Assembly: GCA_011033025.1 (NCBI GenBank)
Contig: WFMF01000693.1
Span: 1 to 64,000 of the forward strand
Origin: Beroe forskalii
Taxonomy: Eukaryota > Ctenophora > Nuda > Beroida > Beroidae
Length of the DNA stretch: 64,000 nucleotides
Direction: 5' to 3'
The notes under the pieces are model-generated. The model ran no database searches. It was not told the origin of the DNA and saw nothing but the letters and a program-made list of their open reading frames with translations. The translations under genes and the position numbers were made by a program. Below, one piece after another: positions 13,490-39,205 of this stretch. Every line of letters starts with the position of its first letter. Within the stretch, counting starts at the first letter, position 1.

Positions 13490-13995
13490 GCTTTGGTGTC
13501 AATTGTAGAATGGTGTCAAGGACTGTAAAGTGGTGTCAAGGATAATGAGTGGTGTCAAGGATTGTAGAGTGATGTCAAGGATAAGTGATGTCAAGGATAA
13601 GAGTGAGGTGTCAAGGATAAGAGTGGTGTCAAGGATAAAGAGTGGTGTCAAGGATAAAGTGGTGTCAAGGATAAAAGAGTGGTGTCAAGGATTGTAAGGT
13701 GGTGTAATTCTTGCCAAGGATGAACGCAAATAAGGATTGATGTCCAAGGATTGTGAGGTGATGTCAAGGATAGAGTGATGTCAAACTTCAGTTAAGGACT
13801 GTCCCTGATACAAAGAATGGTGTCAAGAGTTGAATGGTGTCAAGGACTGTAGAGTGGTGTCAAGGATAAAGTGGTGTCAGAGATTGTAGAGCGATGTCAA
13901 GGATAAGAAGTGATGTCAAGGATAAAGAGTGGTGTCAAGGATAAAGAGTGGTGTCAAGGATAAAGAGTGGTGTCAAGGATAAAGAGTGGTGTAAT
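13490..13995. repeat. GTGGTGTCAAGGATAAAGA minisatellite
   Basis: More than 20 copies of a 17-20 bp unit sharing GGTGTCAAGGAT, interrupted at 13705-13735 and 13790-13810. It ends ~85 bp before the acceptor of the Q-rich exon at 14079. It shares the core GGTGTCAA with the repeats at 2161-2375, 50055-50165 and (reversed) 58990-59115. Confidence 0.85.
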
Positions 13996-14078
13996 TCTTT
14001 ACGCAAACTTGAGCCGCGCACGCTAAAGACGAGCAAACTTCAGTTCGAACTGTCCCTGTAACCTTCCTTATCTCGCAG

Positions 14079-16543
14079 CAACAAGCACAGCAGCAGCAGC
14101 AAGCGGTTACAGGGGCCCGGGGAGTTACCGGGGTGGAACAATACAGCAGTCAGCAGTACGGCAAGCCTCCCCTTCCGGGGGCACCGCAGAATGCCAAGTG
14201 AGTGAGGGGCACCGCAGAATGCCAAGTGAGTGAGGGGCACCGCAGAATGCCAAGTGAGTGAGGGGCACCGCGCCACCGCAGAATGCCAAGTGAGTGAGGG
14301 GCACCGCAGAGTGCCAAGTTAGTGAGGGGCATCAAAGAATGTCAAGTGAGTGAGGGCACCGCAGAATGCTAAGTAAGTGTTCAATGGCAGAATGCCAAGT
14401 GAGTGAGGGGCACCGCAGAATGCTAAGTGAGTGTTCCTAGGCAGAATGCCAAGTGAGTGAGTGGCACTGCAGAATGCAAGTGAGTGAGGCACCGCAGAAT
14501 GCCAAGAGTGAGGGCACCGCAGAATGCCAAGTGAGTGAGGGCACCGCAGAATGCTAAGTGAGTGTTCTAGGCAGAATGCCAAGTGAGTGAGTGGCACTGC
14601 AGAATGCAAGTGAGTGAGGGGCACCGCAGAATGCCAAGTGAGTGAGGGCACCGCAGAATGCCGAGTGAGTGAGGGGCACCGCAGAATGCCAAGTGAGTGA
14701 GAGCACCGCAGAATGCCAATTGAGTGAGGGGCACCGCAGAATGCCAAGTGAGTGAGGGGCACCGCAGAATGCCAAGTGAGTGAGGGGCACCGCAGAATGC
14801 TAAGTGAGTGTTCCTAGGCAGAATGCCAAGTGAGTGAGTGGCACTGCAGAATGCAAGTGAGTGAGGGGCACCGCAGAATGCCAAGTGAGTGAGGGGCACC
14901 GCAGAATGCCAAGTGAGTGAGGGGCACCGCAGAATGCCAAGTGAGTGTTGTTAGGGGCACCTTTGTCAGAAATTACTTCTGTGAGTTGGGGCATGCAAGG
15001 GTGTCATAATAGTCTGACAAGGGCGCCTCGTTGTAATGTTTTTGTTCTTTTCGCACTAGATTGATTCTGACAGTTTCCTCCCAGGTATTTCATCATGAAG
15101 TGCGGTAACCAGCGGAGCATTGAGGACTCCGTCCAAAGCGGGTTCTGGGAAACATCAGCTGTAACGGAGAAAAAGTTGAACCACGCGTACGCCCTTTGCA
15201 AGAATGTGTTCCTGGTGTTCAGTGTACAGACTAGTGGGCATTTCCAGGTAAGGAGGAATTACCTTAGGTGTATTTATGTGGAGTAAAATTTTGGTGTTTA
15301 CAAATTTGTTAGGGTGCAATTTGGGGATCTTTCTCAAGTCATTACTCTAGTTAACATATTATGATAATGACGTCATTTTTGAACTGTCATGGTGTGTGAA
15401 AAAATGGGGATTTTCCCGAAAAATCCCCAAATTACAGCGTTTATAAATAAACCTCCTAAGGTAGCTGAGACTGTTGTCAGGGGTAGTATGAGTCGCTGAA
15501 CACTCAACAGGTGTCGGAATCTCAAATTTTGTCCCTCATTTAATGTGCCCACACAAGAAATTGGCGGTTGGGGTGAATTCCTAAAATAGTAATAATAATT
15601 AACAAAAGTGTGTTTAAACTGTTGTTATGACCTATACACACGGCACCCTACTCCCAATACTTCCTCGTCATTTCTGTCGGCGCATATTAGGTACCATCAA
15701 TGGTAAGGTTAGTTGATGACGTTGAAGTTGAACTACATATTTTTCGAGCGCGGGATTTGATAATTATATGAACGGGAATCCTTCTTACCCACATTCTGAT
15801 TTGCCCCAATCTCCCCCACCCAGGGATACGCTCGGATGATTGCACCCTTCACAAGCGGCAGTAACGGTGGAGTGGTTAGGATTGAGTGGCTGAAGAGGGC
15901 TAACCTGCCCTTCCAGCGCTGCCACCACCTCTACAACCCCTGGAATGAAAACAGGTAGTTTTGAGAACCTGTACTGAAATTTGTTGATTGTAGAGTTGCC
16001 AAGACAGTAAAAATTTAGTTTTATTATAAAGAATTTAGTTTTATTATTGATCAGAAAAGGCTATTTAAAATCTGACAGAAAGGTGCAAGTTGCGCGTGAC
16101 GGACAGGAGTTGGAACCAACTGTCGGAGAAAGTTTGTTACGACTTTGGGACGATCTGCCCTCGTACACTCCCCGAGGTAATTACACTCGGCGAAATCTTC
16201 AGCGACATTGACCAATCAGCGAACGAGTTTGCAGTCAACTCGCGCGCTGATTAGCCCATGTCAAATGGACCTGTGGGTAAACTAATACGCCGAAAAAATT
16301 ACACTTTTACTTCAAACCAGTTCACTCAACACATAGTATACGCACAACTTCAAGTTCAACTTCAAGAGGCTCAGAAAATTTCACTAAAAAGCCTTTCATT
16401 TAAGTAATCAATTTCATAAAATAGAGAACAAAAATATTATCACCACACGCTTGACGATGAAAATTTGCTCTCGCTGTTTTTGACCGGATACTTTCTATCA
16501 ATGATGTTCATTTTCAGGGAACTACTATAACCGTCCGATGTAG
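14079..16543 (+). CDS. YTH-domain RNA-binding protein, 3' exons (YTHDC2/CPSF30-YTH-like), partial
   Basis: The YTH domain reads N6-methyladenosine in RNA (family knowledge). Exons: 14079-14197, 15085-15247, 15824-15954, 16079-16176, 16518-16543. AG/GT borders and phases agree throughout and the last exon ends in TAG. The first exon encodes a Q-rich tract (QQAQQQQQ) and YGKPPLPGAPQNAK. The YTH domain follows: YFIMKCGNQRSIEDSVQSGF, W, then EKKLNHAYALCKNVFLVFSV, SGHFQGYARM, VVRIEWLKRANLPFQ, NPWNENRKVQVARDGQELEP. The C-terminus is short, ending GNYYNRPM. NPWNE...RDGQELEP resembles YTHDC2/CPSF30-type YTH domains most. The first cage tryptophan is present (GFW). The segment between GYARM and VRIEW is short and has no tryptophan. 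Upstream exons are not identified. Confidence 0.87.
14181..14955 (+). repeat. Minisatellite of amplified exon end plus 5' splice site
   Basis: About 28 tandem copies of a ~27-bp unit. Each copy has exonic GCACCGCAGAATGCCAA followed by the intronic donor GTGAGTGAGG. The first copy is the true 3' end of the Q-rich YTH exon (donor after 14197). The array therefore carries dozens of potential 5' splice sites. ORFs of up to ~147 codons on the minus strand here are repeat artefacts. Confidence 0.9.
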
Positions 16544-19017
16544 AAGTCAGATGTTTTGATCGGACTGGCAATATTCCCTTGCTGAATTCAGATCCCAACA
16601 CCCCAATGCGAACTGAAACTAGGACAGTTCTTTATTTATATTCAATAACTGTTATTTTCATGAATCGATTTGTATTGCAACTATTATTTGACTTAACAGA
16701 GGCAGTTCGAACTGCACTTTGCGCGGCTTTGGGTGCGCGGCTTATGTTTGCATGCTGTACGCCGCGCAAACATAAGGCGGATGTAACGTTCGTCGGTCAA
16801 CCGAATGGAACCGGTCGATCGATCAACTTCATTTGATCGACTGATGTGTTTTAAATATAAAATCTTTGAGCTAGTAGAGAAACAACTTAATATTGATCAT
16901 TTAAACACAATTCAAGTCATTAGAGACCAGGAAAACACATTTTTCTTTCAAATGGAGTTGATCGATCAAACAATTCCATTCGATCGACCGACAAACGTTA
17001 CGGCCGCCTAAGCCACACACACACGAATTCGAAAGACGCGCAAACTGCATATCGATCTGTCAGAGAAGCGGTAACCGTAAAGCATATTCAGAGATGGCCA
17101 ATTTTCTTGCTGGTGTGCAATATTTTTATTACTGGGTTCACAATTTTTATCTACTTTGTACCACACGTTTAATATTATGCGATGCAAGGAAGCATTATGA
17201 TAATATCTAGCATGATTTACTTTTAGTTCATAACCATTTTTTAAACAAAATTGAATTTTAGAAAATTCAAATTGAATGATTATGAGCCAATACCATGAAC
17301 TAATCACTCACGTATACCAAAGGGAACAAAGATTATTCTGAAAAATTAGGAATGTTATAATTTAATTGGCTGCTTTTAGCTCTATTTACAATTTTTCCCT
17401 CCCCATTGGCCTTTTTGTGAATACAAAAAGGCAAATGAGAGGGTTGGCAGAGATCGTGGTTTGGGAAGGTGAGAATAGGGATATGTGTATATCAGGTCCT
17501 GATTTGCAATACAGCTACTGTAATTTCTGGAAAGTGTCTTTGATTGCTCCTTTATAATATTTAAAAAAATGTCCCTCCCTCCGTCCGTCCTTCCGTCCGT
17601 CCCTTCATCACAAATCTTCAAAATCGCGAATTTCATAATCATTGGCTGTCGGTTGTCAAAACTAAAGTCTTGGTCCATCCGTGGAAAATGCTCAAATTCT
17701 CTAAAATTACGATAAATTCTAAATTGAAGGGCTGTACATTCGTGACTTACTTTAAGGAGTGAGTTGGGCTATGGATTGAGGGATAAGTTGATAAGCTTCG
17801 GTTCTCAATTAGTTTTAGTACCAATCTGTATCACTATTCGACTGTATACTGAATTCGACTAAGTTCAAAAAATACGGTGGGTCGATGTGATTTGTGAAAG
17901 ACGAATGATTCTTTTCGGAACGAGAGACAGAAAGCACGAAAATTGAAATTTGAAGATCAGAAATTTGAAGATCAAGAAAATATAGCGCGTGAACAAACGG
18001 TTACACAATCTGATGCGAAACGGAAACGAATTCAACGAAATGGCGCGAAATCTACAACGAACTGATTACAACTTGATATGTAAGAACGCGCGCGCAAGAA
18101 TTTCAGAAGAAATGGCTTTTATTCTCGGTGGTCGCGCGCAGCATTGGCGCAATATTTATACTCCTGCTAGGGTGCCTGTTGTAGAATGATGCACCGCCGG
18201 GTTGGAAATTTATTACATCCCACAAACAAGAATTGAAGAATTAAGCCCGCTGCCGGCGCAATTCTTGTTTATTTTATATAATTTTGAATCAAGCCTTCAG
18301 CACTTGTCACTTGTCAGATATTTAAATTGTTAGATGTCTGGCAATTCAGCACGACGCGTTGGCCTTTCTTAAAATTTGTTTTACACATTATGATAAATTC
18401 GTTTTAAAATAATATCAATTATCATTTTACTTTAGTGGATGAAGAAGCAGGACATTTTTCATTGTGATATTAATTTTTACACAATCAGAATTAATTTTAA
18501 ACCAATGCTTTAATAAATCTTGATGATTTATCATTCCTATTTAAAGTAGTTTTTGGATTATTTGTCAGCCGTTTTCTGACCTTATTTTAAGTCGGAGCGC
18601 GCGCAAAGATGCTCAGACAAGTACAACGTCTGGCAAGATTGGCCAGACGTTGCCTGACCCCCTTCGCACGCACCCAGACTATTTGATTTAAAATATGGCC
18701 CAGAAAATGTCTGGCAAATTACATTTATTACTTTTAATTTTTTTTACAATTACATAAGATTAAGTTACTCAAATAAGTTAGTTTTCAACGATTGAAGCAA
18801 CTTTCCACTCACAGTCTGATAGTCACCATATTCTCGAAGTTTGCACATTTAATCTAATATCTTCGATACTTTAACTTAATGTTAAATGTTGTATGTGCTA
18901 TTTGTTACTGCTGACTATTTATCCTCTCCTTCTTATATATTCATGTTCCTTTCAAAGCAATCGTATTTGATTTGAGTTCTAGTTTCACTCAAGGTTTGGC
19001 AAAAAAGCGCGCGTTCT
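16544..19017. other. Intergenic region 3' of the YTH gene
   Basis: AT-rich. It contains a fold-back element (listed separately), a CCGTCCGTCC-type microsatellite at 17575-17605, and an open frame at 17989-18189 (starting MNKRLHNLMRNGNEFNE) with no recognisable match. Near 18600-18660 there is a short inverted AGACGTTG/CAACGTCT pair. No other gene is supported. Confidence 0.5.
16720..17015. mobile_element. Small fold-back (MITE-like) element
   Basis: GGCGGATGTAACGTTCGTCG, then a GGTCGATCGATCAACT-type segment at 16775-16835, is repeated in inverse orientation at 16950-17012 (GTTGATCGATCAAACAATTC ... ACGTTACGGCCGCCT). The spacer is ~110 bp. A further short GCGCGGCTTATGTTTGC inverted pair sits at its left edge. 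No ORF. Confidence 0.6.
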
Positions 19018-21002
19018 GTTACAGCGGCGTAACGCTACTACAGCAGCGTAACGCTGTTACAGCAGCGTAACGCTGTTACAGCAGCGTAACGCTGTTACAG
19101 CAGCGTAACGCTGTTACAGCAGCGTAACGCTGTTACAGCAGCGTAACGCTGTTACAGCAGCGTAACGCTGTTACAGCAGCGTAACGCGCTGTTACAGCAG
19201 CGTAACGCTGTTACAGCAGCGTAACGCTGTTACAACGATGTTGCACAGCAGCGTAACGCTGTTACAGCAGCGTAATAACGCTGTTACAGCAGCGTAACGC
19301 TGTTACAGCAGCGTAACGCTGTTACAGCAGCGTAACGCTGTTACAGCAGCGTAACGCTGTTACAGCAGCGTAACGCTGTTAGCAACGCTGTTACAGCAGC
19401 GTAACGCTGTTACAGCAGCGTAACGCTGTTACAGCAGCGTAACGCTGTTACAGCAGCGTAACGCTGTTACAGCAGCGTAACGCTGTTACAGCAGCGTAAC
19501 GCTGTTACAGCAGCGTAACGCTGTTACAGCAGCGTAACGCTGTTACAGCAGCGTAACGCTGTTACAGCAGCGTAACGCTGTTACAGCAGCATAACGCTGT
19601 TACAGCAGCGTAACGCTGTTACAGCAGCGTAACGCTGTTACAGCAGCGTAACGCTGTTACAGCAGCGTAACGCTGTTACAGCAGCGTAACTGTTACAGCA
19701 GCGTAACGCTGTTACAGCAGCGTAACTCTGTTACAGCAGCGTAACTCTGTTACAGCAGCGTAACGCTGTTACAGCAGCGTAACGCTGTTACAGCAGCGTA
19801 ACGCTGTTACAGCAGCGTAACGCTGTTACAGCAGCGTAACGCTGTTACAGCAGCGTAACGCTGTTACAGCACTAAAGCGTAACGCTGTTACAGCAGCGTA
19901 ACGCTGTTACAGCAGCGTAACGCTGTTACAGCAGCGTAACGCTGTTACAGCAGCGTAACGCTGTTACAGCAGCGTAACGCTGTTACAGCAGCGTAACGCT
20001 GTTACAGCAGCGTAACGCTGTTACAGCAGCGTAACGCTGTTACAGCAGCGTAACGCTGTTACAGCAGCGTAACGCTGTTACAGCATGCTAACGCTGTTAC
20101 AGCATGCTAACGCTGTTACAGCATGCTAACGCTGTTACAGCATGCTAACGCTGTTACAGCAGCGTAACGCTGTTACAGCAGCGTAACGCTGTTACAGCAG
20201 CGTAACGCTGTTACAGCAGCGTAACGCTGTTACAGCAGCGTAACGCTGTTACAGCAGCGTAACGCTGTTACAGCAGCGTAACGCTGTTGCAGCAGCGTAA
20301 CGCTGTTACAGCAGCGTAACGCTGTTACAGCAGCGTAACGCTGTTACAGCAGCGTAACGCTGTTACAGCAGCGTAACGCTGTTACAGCAGCAGCGTAACG
20401 CTGTTACAGCAGCAGCGTAACGCTGTTACAGCAGCGTAACGCTGTTACAGCAGCGTAACGCTGTTACAGCAGCGTAACGCTGTTATAGCAGCGTAACGCT
20501 GTTACAGCAGCGTAACGCTGTTACAGCAGCGTAACGCTGTTACAGCAGCGTAACGCTGTTACACAGCAACGTAACGCTGTTACAGCAGCGTAACGCTGTT
20601 ACAGCAGCGTAACGCGCTGTTACAGCAGCGTAACGCTGTTACAGCAGCGTAACGCTGTTACAGCAGCGTAACGCTGTTACAGCAGCGTAACGCTGTTACA
20701 GCAACAACGCTGTTACAGCAGCGTAACGCTGTTACAGCAGCGTAACGCTGTTACAGCAGCGTAACGCTGTTACAGCAGCGTAACGCTGTTACAGCAGCGT
20801 AACGCTGTTACAGCAGCGTAACGCTGTTACAGCAGCGTAACGCTGTTACAGCAGCGTAACGCTGTTACAGCAGCGTAACGCTGTTACAGCAGCGTAACGC
20901 TGTTAGTGTTACAGCAGCGTAACGCTGTTACAGCAGCGTAACGCTGTTACAGCAGCGTAACGCTGTTACAGCAGCGTAACGCTGTTACAGCAGCGTAACA
21001 CG
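19018..21002. repeat. 19-bp minisatellite, about 100 copies
   Basis: Near-perfect tandem array of CAGCGTAACGCTGTTACAG. The unit contains AGCGT-A-ACGCT, a palindrome with a one-base centre, and GTTAC/GTAAC inverted pentamers, so either strand can fold. Variants cluster locally: four consecutive GCATGCTAACG units at ~20085-20150, and AGCAGCAG expansions at ~20385-20410. Confidence 0.97.
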
Positions 21003-21918
21003 TGTGTGTCCCCGAAGAATCAGTTATTTATTCTCCTTCAAAAATATAAAATTAATTTATCCTTCTAGGACACAAATGTGTCCCTGAAGGGCAAGTTGTT
21101 TCTATTTTCGAAAAATGGAACGATAACCCCGTATATAACGCCTGACGAGATTTAGATGGAAAACTTGTCGATTTCATGTAAAAATAAATAAAATTATGAT
21201 TACAATTCACACGAATAATTTTATTTTCATTTAAAATCATTTGCAATTCTAGAAAGAACTACTGAAATAAAATGGTAAAACATTCCTATCACAAGGCGTA
21301 AAACTAAATTAACTGTACTTGTAAAACATTGCTTTAAACCAAAGCTTTCTTTTCGCAAACGTATGAACTATAAGCATCTGATGAGATGAATGTAGGAATC
21401 TGGAATGTAAATAGAGGCCGAGGGTCACGATCCCCGCAACAATAACATGGAAGCCGGAAGGGTTTACGGTTTAGTAACGAGTAAAAAGGAAATCGAAGAC
21501 AGAAAACTAAAAGTGAGAATAGAATAATTATAAACTTTGAAAATGAAAGTTAGACATATCAAAAGTGTGATGGGAGCGCCACTTATTTCCTGCTAAGTTT
21601 CCGAAGAAATCTACCTTTTTAGAAATACTGACCCTGGTCATGACCCACCTGGGTCAGATAATCACGGTCTGACTGGTGCCCACAAAAACGAAAAGGCAGA
21701 GCAACAGAAATTACTGTAATTCTTATTCTATGGACTTCCGACTTATCGGAATCGGAGGATTACATTTACATCTACTGTGATTGGGATTGGGAACTTTCTG
21801 TCTGGTAATGGTTGGTATCAAAAATGTAAAATTAGAAAAATCACCATGCCAATTATATAAAATTAAAAATCCCTAATGAATTTGAAACAATGAAACCTAC
21901 ATTATATATTTGGTTTCA
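21003..21918. other. 3' flank of the ABCC gene
   Basis: AT-rich sequence between the minisatellite and the ABCC stop codon, with no gene seen. Its importance is that a corrupted copy recurs at ~23580-24340. Confidence 0.6.
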
Positions 21919-35160
<13,242 letters not shown>

Positions 35161-36620
35161 CTGGGTTTAAACTTTAAGATTATACACTTAATTCAGGCTT
35201 TTTGTGTTATTGGAAAGTACCGCGACTCTCAGGACAGGTTTATAGTTATGGAATTATGAAATCCACTTTTCCATGCCCCATGGTTTGGATTTTATGGTTA
35301 GAAAGTTAGAATGTGCATTGTACAACTTAGTACTTCAGTATGAGCGATTGTTCCGATTTGAGAGGTGTTATACGTATTCCGTGATAATTAAATAAATCTG
35401 ATAAGAAGAACGAATCCTTGCTCCATCTTGCGGATAAGTTTTCTATAACAGCGGCATTTTCCGATTCTGTACATGCACCTGACAAGTGTTAAATAGTTAA
35501 ATTGTTGTAGTTTCATTGTGAGAGGTTTTGTAACTAGCAAAAATTGCAAACCGCTATATTATGCACCGAGCGCGAAGCGCGAGGGCATAATAACACATTA
35601 AGACCGAGGCCGAAGGCCGAGGTTTTAATGGAAGGTTTGCAGTTTTTGCGAGTTACAAAACCGAATTATGCAACGACAATACATGAAGGTATATATTTCG
35701 TAATCATGTATAATTCAAGCAACAATATGGGAATATGTAGTGTTATTGGCTTGTCTAGTATTTGAGCAATTGTAATAAGTGCAGCTACTGTATCCTTCAG
35801 TGTTAAATCTGCGGTCTGTCACCCCAGTGTTTATTTCTAACACCTCTCCCTCCTATAGTAAGGTCACGTTTTGAAAAACACCAGAGTACAATGCCAAAAT
35901 GGTTTTATTATAAACTGTAGTTCCACTTTTTTGGCACTGTAGTTGCACTTTTTAAAAAGTGTAACTGTTTTAGCGTGCATAATGGGTATAAAGGAGCACT
36001 GCGTAAACCTCCTTAGAAGTTGCATAATATACCATACGCAACGCGCACAAAAACGCGCGAAAATTTATATTGATCCAAATTCTTTTTGGGGGCCTTTGTT
36101 TATAATTTGGTCAAAATGAACACCGCGCGCGACTGAAAGTTTGCTAGAATTTCATCGAATTACTGACTTATTCCAACCACGCACAAGTTCAATAATTGAC
36201 TAGTTTACATTAATAAAACGTAGAAGTCTAGCTAGCAAACATGCACACGATTAACAAATGGCATAACAAAAGTGTAATTAACATTTGATTTTTGATCAGT
36301 GATAAAAGATGTTGGATTCGTGAACAGTATTAGGGCTTATTATAATTATTTTTAGGGCTATAATAGGGTGCGCGAAGTGTTGACATATTTCATGGGAATT
36401 CTTTCGTATTCCATTCAAGATCTTCTACATTTTATTGTACCAAGAGTCTGTGAAATGGAGATAAAATGTCTGAATAGAAGTACTGTAGAGTGTAGGTAAA
36501 TTGAGTTATCATTCTGATGTACCATCCATTTATTTACTCATTTCACTGTTTATGGCATAACATAATGCTTTAATGAAGTAATGAGATCATTTAGTTAACT
36601 AGTTAGTTGGCTTTATATGG
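35161..36620. other. Region upstream of the NBD1 exons; short hairpin repeats
   Basis: No exon for the TMD1-NBD1 linker could be identified. 35560-35640 holds compact hairpins (GCGCGAAGCGCG, GAGGCCGAAGGCCGAGG) of the same style as those in the Helitron-like tails. AT-rich otherwise. Confidence 0.45.
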
Positions 36621-37535
36621 TTGGGCAACTGGCCAATTCATTTACCTTATATACAGACTTATGACTTTTCTACTCTTTATACTAATTTGAAACACGATGA
36701 AATCAAAGTAGCACTTAGAGATGTGATTAAGTTAGCATTTAGGCATAGTAAATGTAATTATATTTCTGTTTATGATAAAGGTTTTGCTTGGGTTAAGAAC
36801 CCAAGAGAAGGTACGTTTAAATTCAATGCAGATTCTTTGATTGAAGCTATTGATTTTATTCTTGATAATTCTTTCTTCAGTTTAGGTAACAATATATTTA
36901 GACAGATTGTAGGTGTACCTATGGGGATAGACCCTGGTCCTTTCATAGCTAATCTTACATTATTTTATTATGAGTATAGGTATTTAGATAAACTTTATAA
37001 AATTGACTATTTCAGTGCTAGACGCCTGAATAATACTTTTAGGTTGATAGATGACATAACATCTATTAATTCTGATGGTATTTTTGCAGAACATGTTAAA
37101 AATATTTACCCAGAAAGTTTAGTATTAAATAAGGAGAATATAGACGATAGTAGTGCCCACGTTCTTGATTTAAATATTAATATTGTCAATCAGAAATTTA
37201 TTGTAGGCGTTTATGACAAGAGAGATGATTTCCCATTTAATATTGTTCAATACATGTCAAAATGTAGTAATTTGTCCGCAGATACGTTGATTGGTGTATT
37301 TGGGTCACAGTTAATTAGATTTTTTAGAATTTGCAATAATCTTGATAATTTTAAAAATAGAATTAACATAATGCTTGGTGTGTTTATTAAGTTAGGATTT
37401 AATCGGAATATTCTTTGGAGAAAATACCGTCATCTCGCACAGAAGTACAATTTTACTGGTAAATTCAGTGACTTAAGGAATTGGAATGTTTGTTCAAGGA
37501 AAGTAGCAGTAGTGATACACCCAATACCTAATTAG
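36621..37535 (+). mobile_element. Penelope-like reverse transcriptase, truncated
   Basis: Continuous 304-codon frame without a true ATG at its start. It has RT motifs in order: YDFSTLYTNL (residues 14-23), IVGVPMGIDPGPFIANL (~96-112), the catalytic RLIDDI (141-146), and DLNINIVNQKFIVGVYDKRD. The motif order fits Penelope-like elements. The N-terminal part and any GIY-YIG endonuclease are missing, so it is a dead 5'- and 3'-truncated copy, though the remaining frame is open. Confidence 0.78.
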
Positions 37536-38860
37536 CATGTACGTGCGTACATCGGGATACTGCGTGTATTACTGCTTTACCATAGAACAATATTCGTTTT
37601 CTGTTTTGTCCCTTTAACGCGAGATTGTCGTAGTTTTTGAATTAAATTTTTGGATTTATCATTTTTCATTATTCTGTATGTAAGCATTATACTTTTACTT
37701 AATTAGTTACGTATTAAATTATTAAATTATTCAGTAGTGACTTTATTTTAATCTTTACACTATATAGGAAAATTGAGGGAAGATGATAGTTGAGCTCATA
37801 AAACATGTTTAAGTCGCCAATGCACAATCTAAAGTTTGTGAACCTCAATCAATAGCCTTTTACTTGTTATACCTTATATACATTACCTTTATTATTAATT
37901 TATGCTATGATTTGCTTTCCATGAAGAATGCCTTTATTACATTTAGCTGCGTCCCATGATTGTTTTTCTACTTCCCCCTATTTCCCTTCGCTTACACTTA
38001 CTTCAAGTTTGCTTCTATTCTATTACAATTACGTACTTAATACGTTCTTTATTTACTGTCTTGGTGAATGAGTACAAATTAAAGTAAGTGTTTTCACACA
38101 TTAAATGGGATGTTTACTTAATTATATGTTTATCTATTCTTTGATTTCCATTAACTCTTTTCATTGAACTGGGAGCTTTTTTATTACTTTGGTTACGGTT
38201 AGGGGTACATATGGAATGGTTTCACCTTCTATATGTGCGGCCTCCGGGGTGTAGGTTTCTTGGGCTTGGAGGCCGAAAAATCGTGTGTGGTACACTTTGT
38301 GCTGCACAATCACCCTTGCCCAACTGATGACCCATGTTAGCCCTAGAGCACTAACGTTCACTTTCAGGCCTTAAATTATTATTAAAAATCATATAATCCT
38401 TTTAAGCATGATTTACTGGAATGATATTACATAAATACATATGATTTAACCTTGCATGGTTACACGTATAATCGTTCATTTTTCATTGCCTTTTGTAACC
38501 CTGAGATATGGACTGATCGGACTACAGCACTTCTGTACTGTAGTTCATAGATTAAATTATATATTGAAGTCCTACAAGCTTACAAGAGTTCCGCAGAAAA
38601 CAGGAATTCCACAGAAAAAAGAAATGATACATAATACCATGGATACAAGTGGTTCCGTCACAGTATACATCGACAAGAAAACTAGATAAGAATTATATAC
38701 AGCTGTTGATTAAGTCAGACATTCTTTGATAACAGAAGCGCTTTAACATGACTCGACGGCCAGGAATGCGTGAATTATGAAATGAAGGGTACATTGTACA
38801 TGAATGTACTAAGCCTAAAACTAATTTCAAACATATATTCGCTTGCATGCATTTTTGAGG
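37536..38860. other. AT-rich region after the Penelope fragment
   Basis: Presumably residual element and intergenic DNA. A minus-strand open stretch at 38375-38161 (reading WVISWARVIVQHKVYHTRFF) has no start context or recognised match. Confidence 0.4.
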
Positions 38861-38861
38861 A

Positions 38862-39205
38862 ACTGCAGTGGGTTCTGTCACAGAACTGCGGCGGATTCTG
38901 TCACAGAACTGCGTTGGGTTCTGTCACAGAACTGCGGTAGGTTCTGTCACAGAACTGCGGTGGGTTCTGTCACAGAACTGCGGTAGGTTCTGTCACAGAA
39001 CTGCAGTGGGTTCTGTCACAGAACTGCGGCGGGTTCTGTCACAGAACTGCGGTAGGTTCTGTCACAGAACTGCGGTGGGTTCTGTCACAGAACTGCGGTG
39101 GGTTCTGTCACAAAACTGCGTGGGTTCTGTCACAGAACTGCGACGGGTTCTGTCACAAAACTCTGGCGGATTCGGTCACAGAACTATTGCGGGTTCTATT
39201 AAAGT
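38862..39205. repeat. CACAGAACTGCGGTGGGTTCTGT minisatellite (~24 bp)
   Basis: About 14 imperfect copies of a 22-24 bp unit containing GGTTCTGTCACAGAACTGCG; TTCTGT-CACAGAA is itself an inverted repeat. The open frame through it and on to 39419 is a consequence of the repeat. Confidence 0.9.

Noticed and set aside
14319-14994. Minus-strand open frames of 64-147 codons rich in GILRC/LTHLAFCG repeats
   Set aside because: They are translations of the splice-donor minisatellite in the antisense direction; no independent gene evidence.
17989-18189. Possible C-terminal exon of the YTH gene
   Set aside because: The YTH gene already closes with a phase-correct TAG at 16543, and this frame has no recognisable match.
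19018-21002. CRISPR-like array
   Set aside because: Units are contiguous 19-mers without spacers, in eukaryotic DNA next to intron-containing genes.
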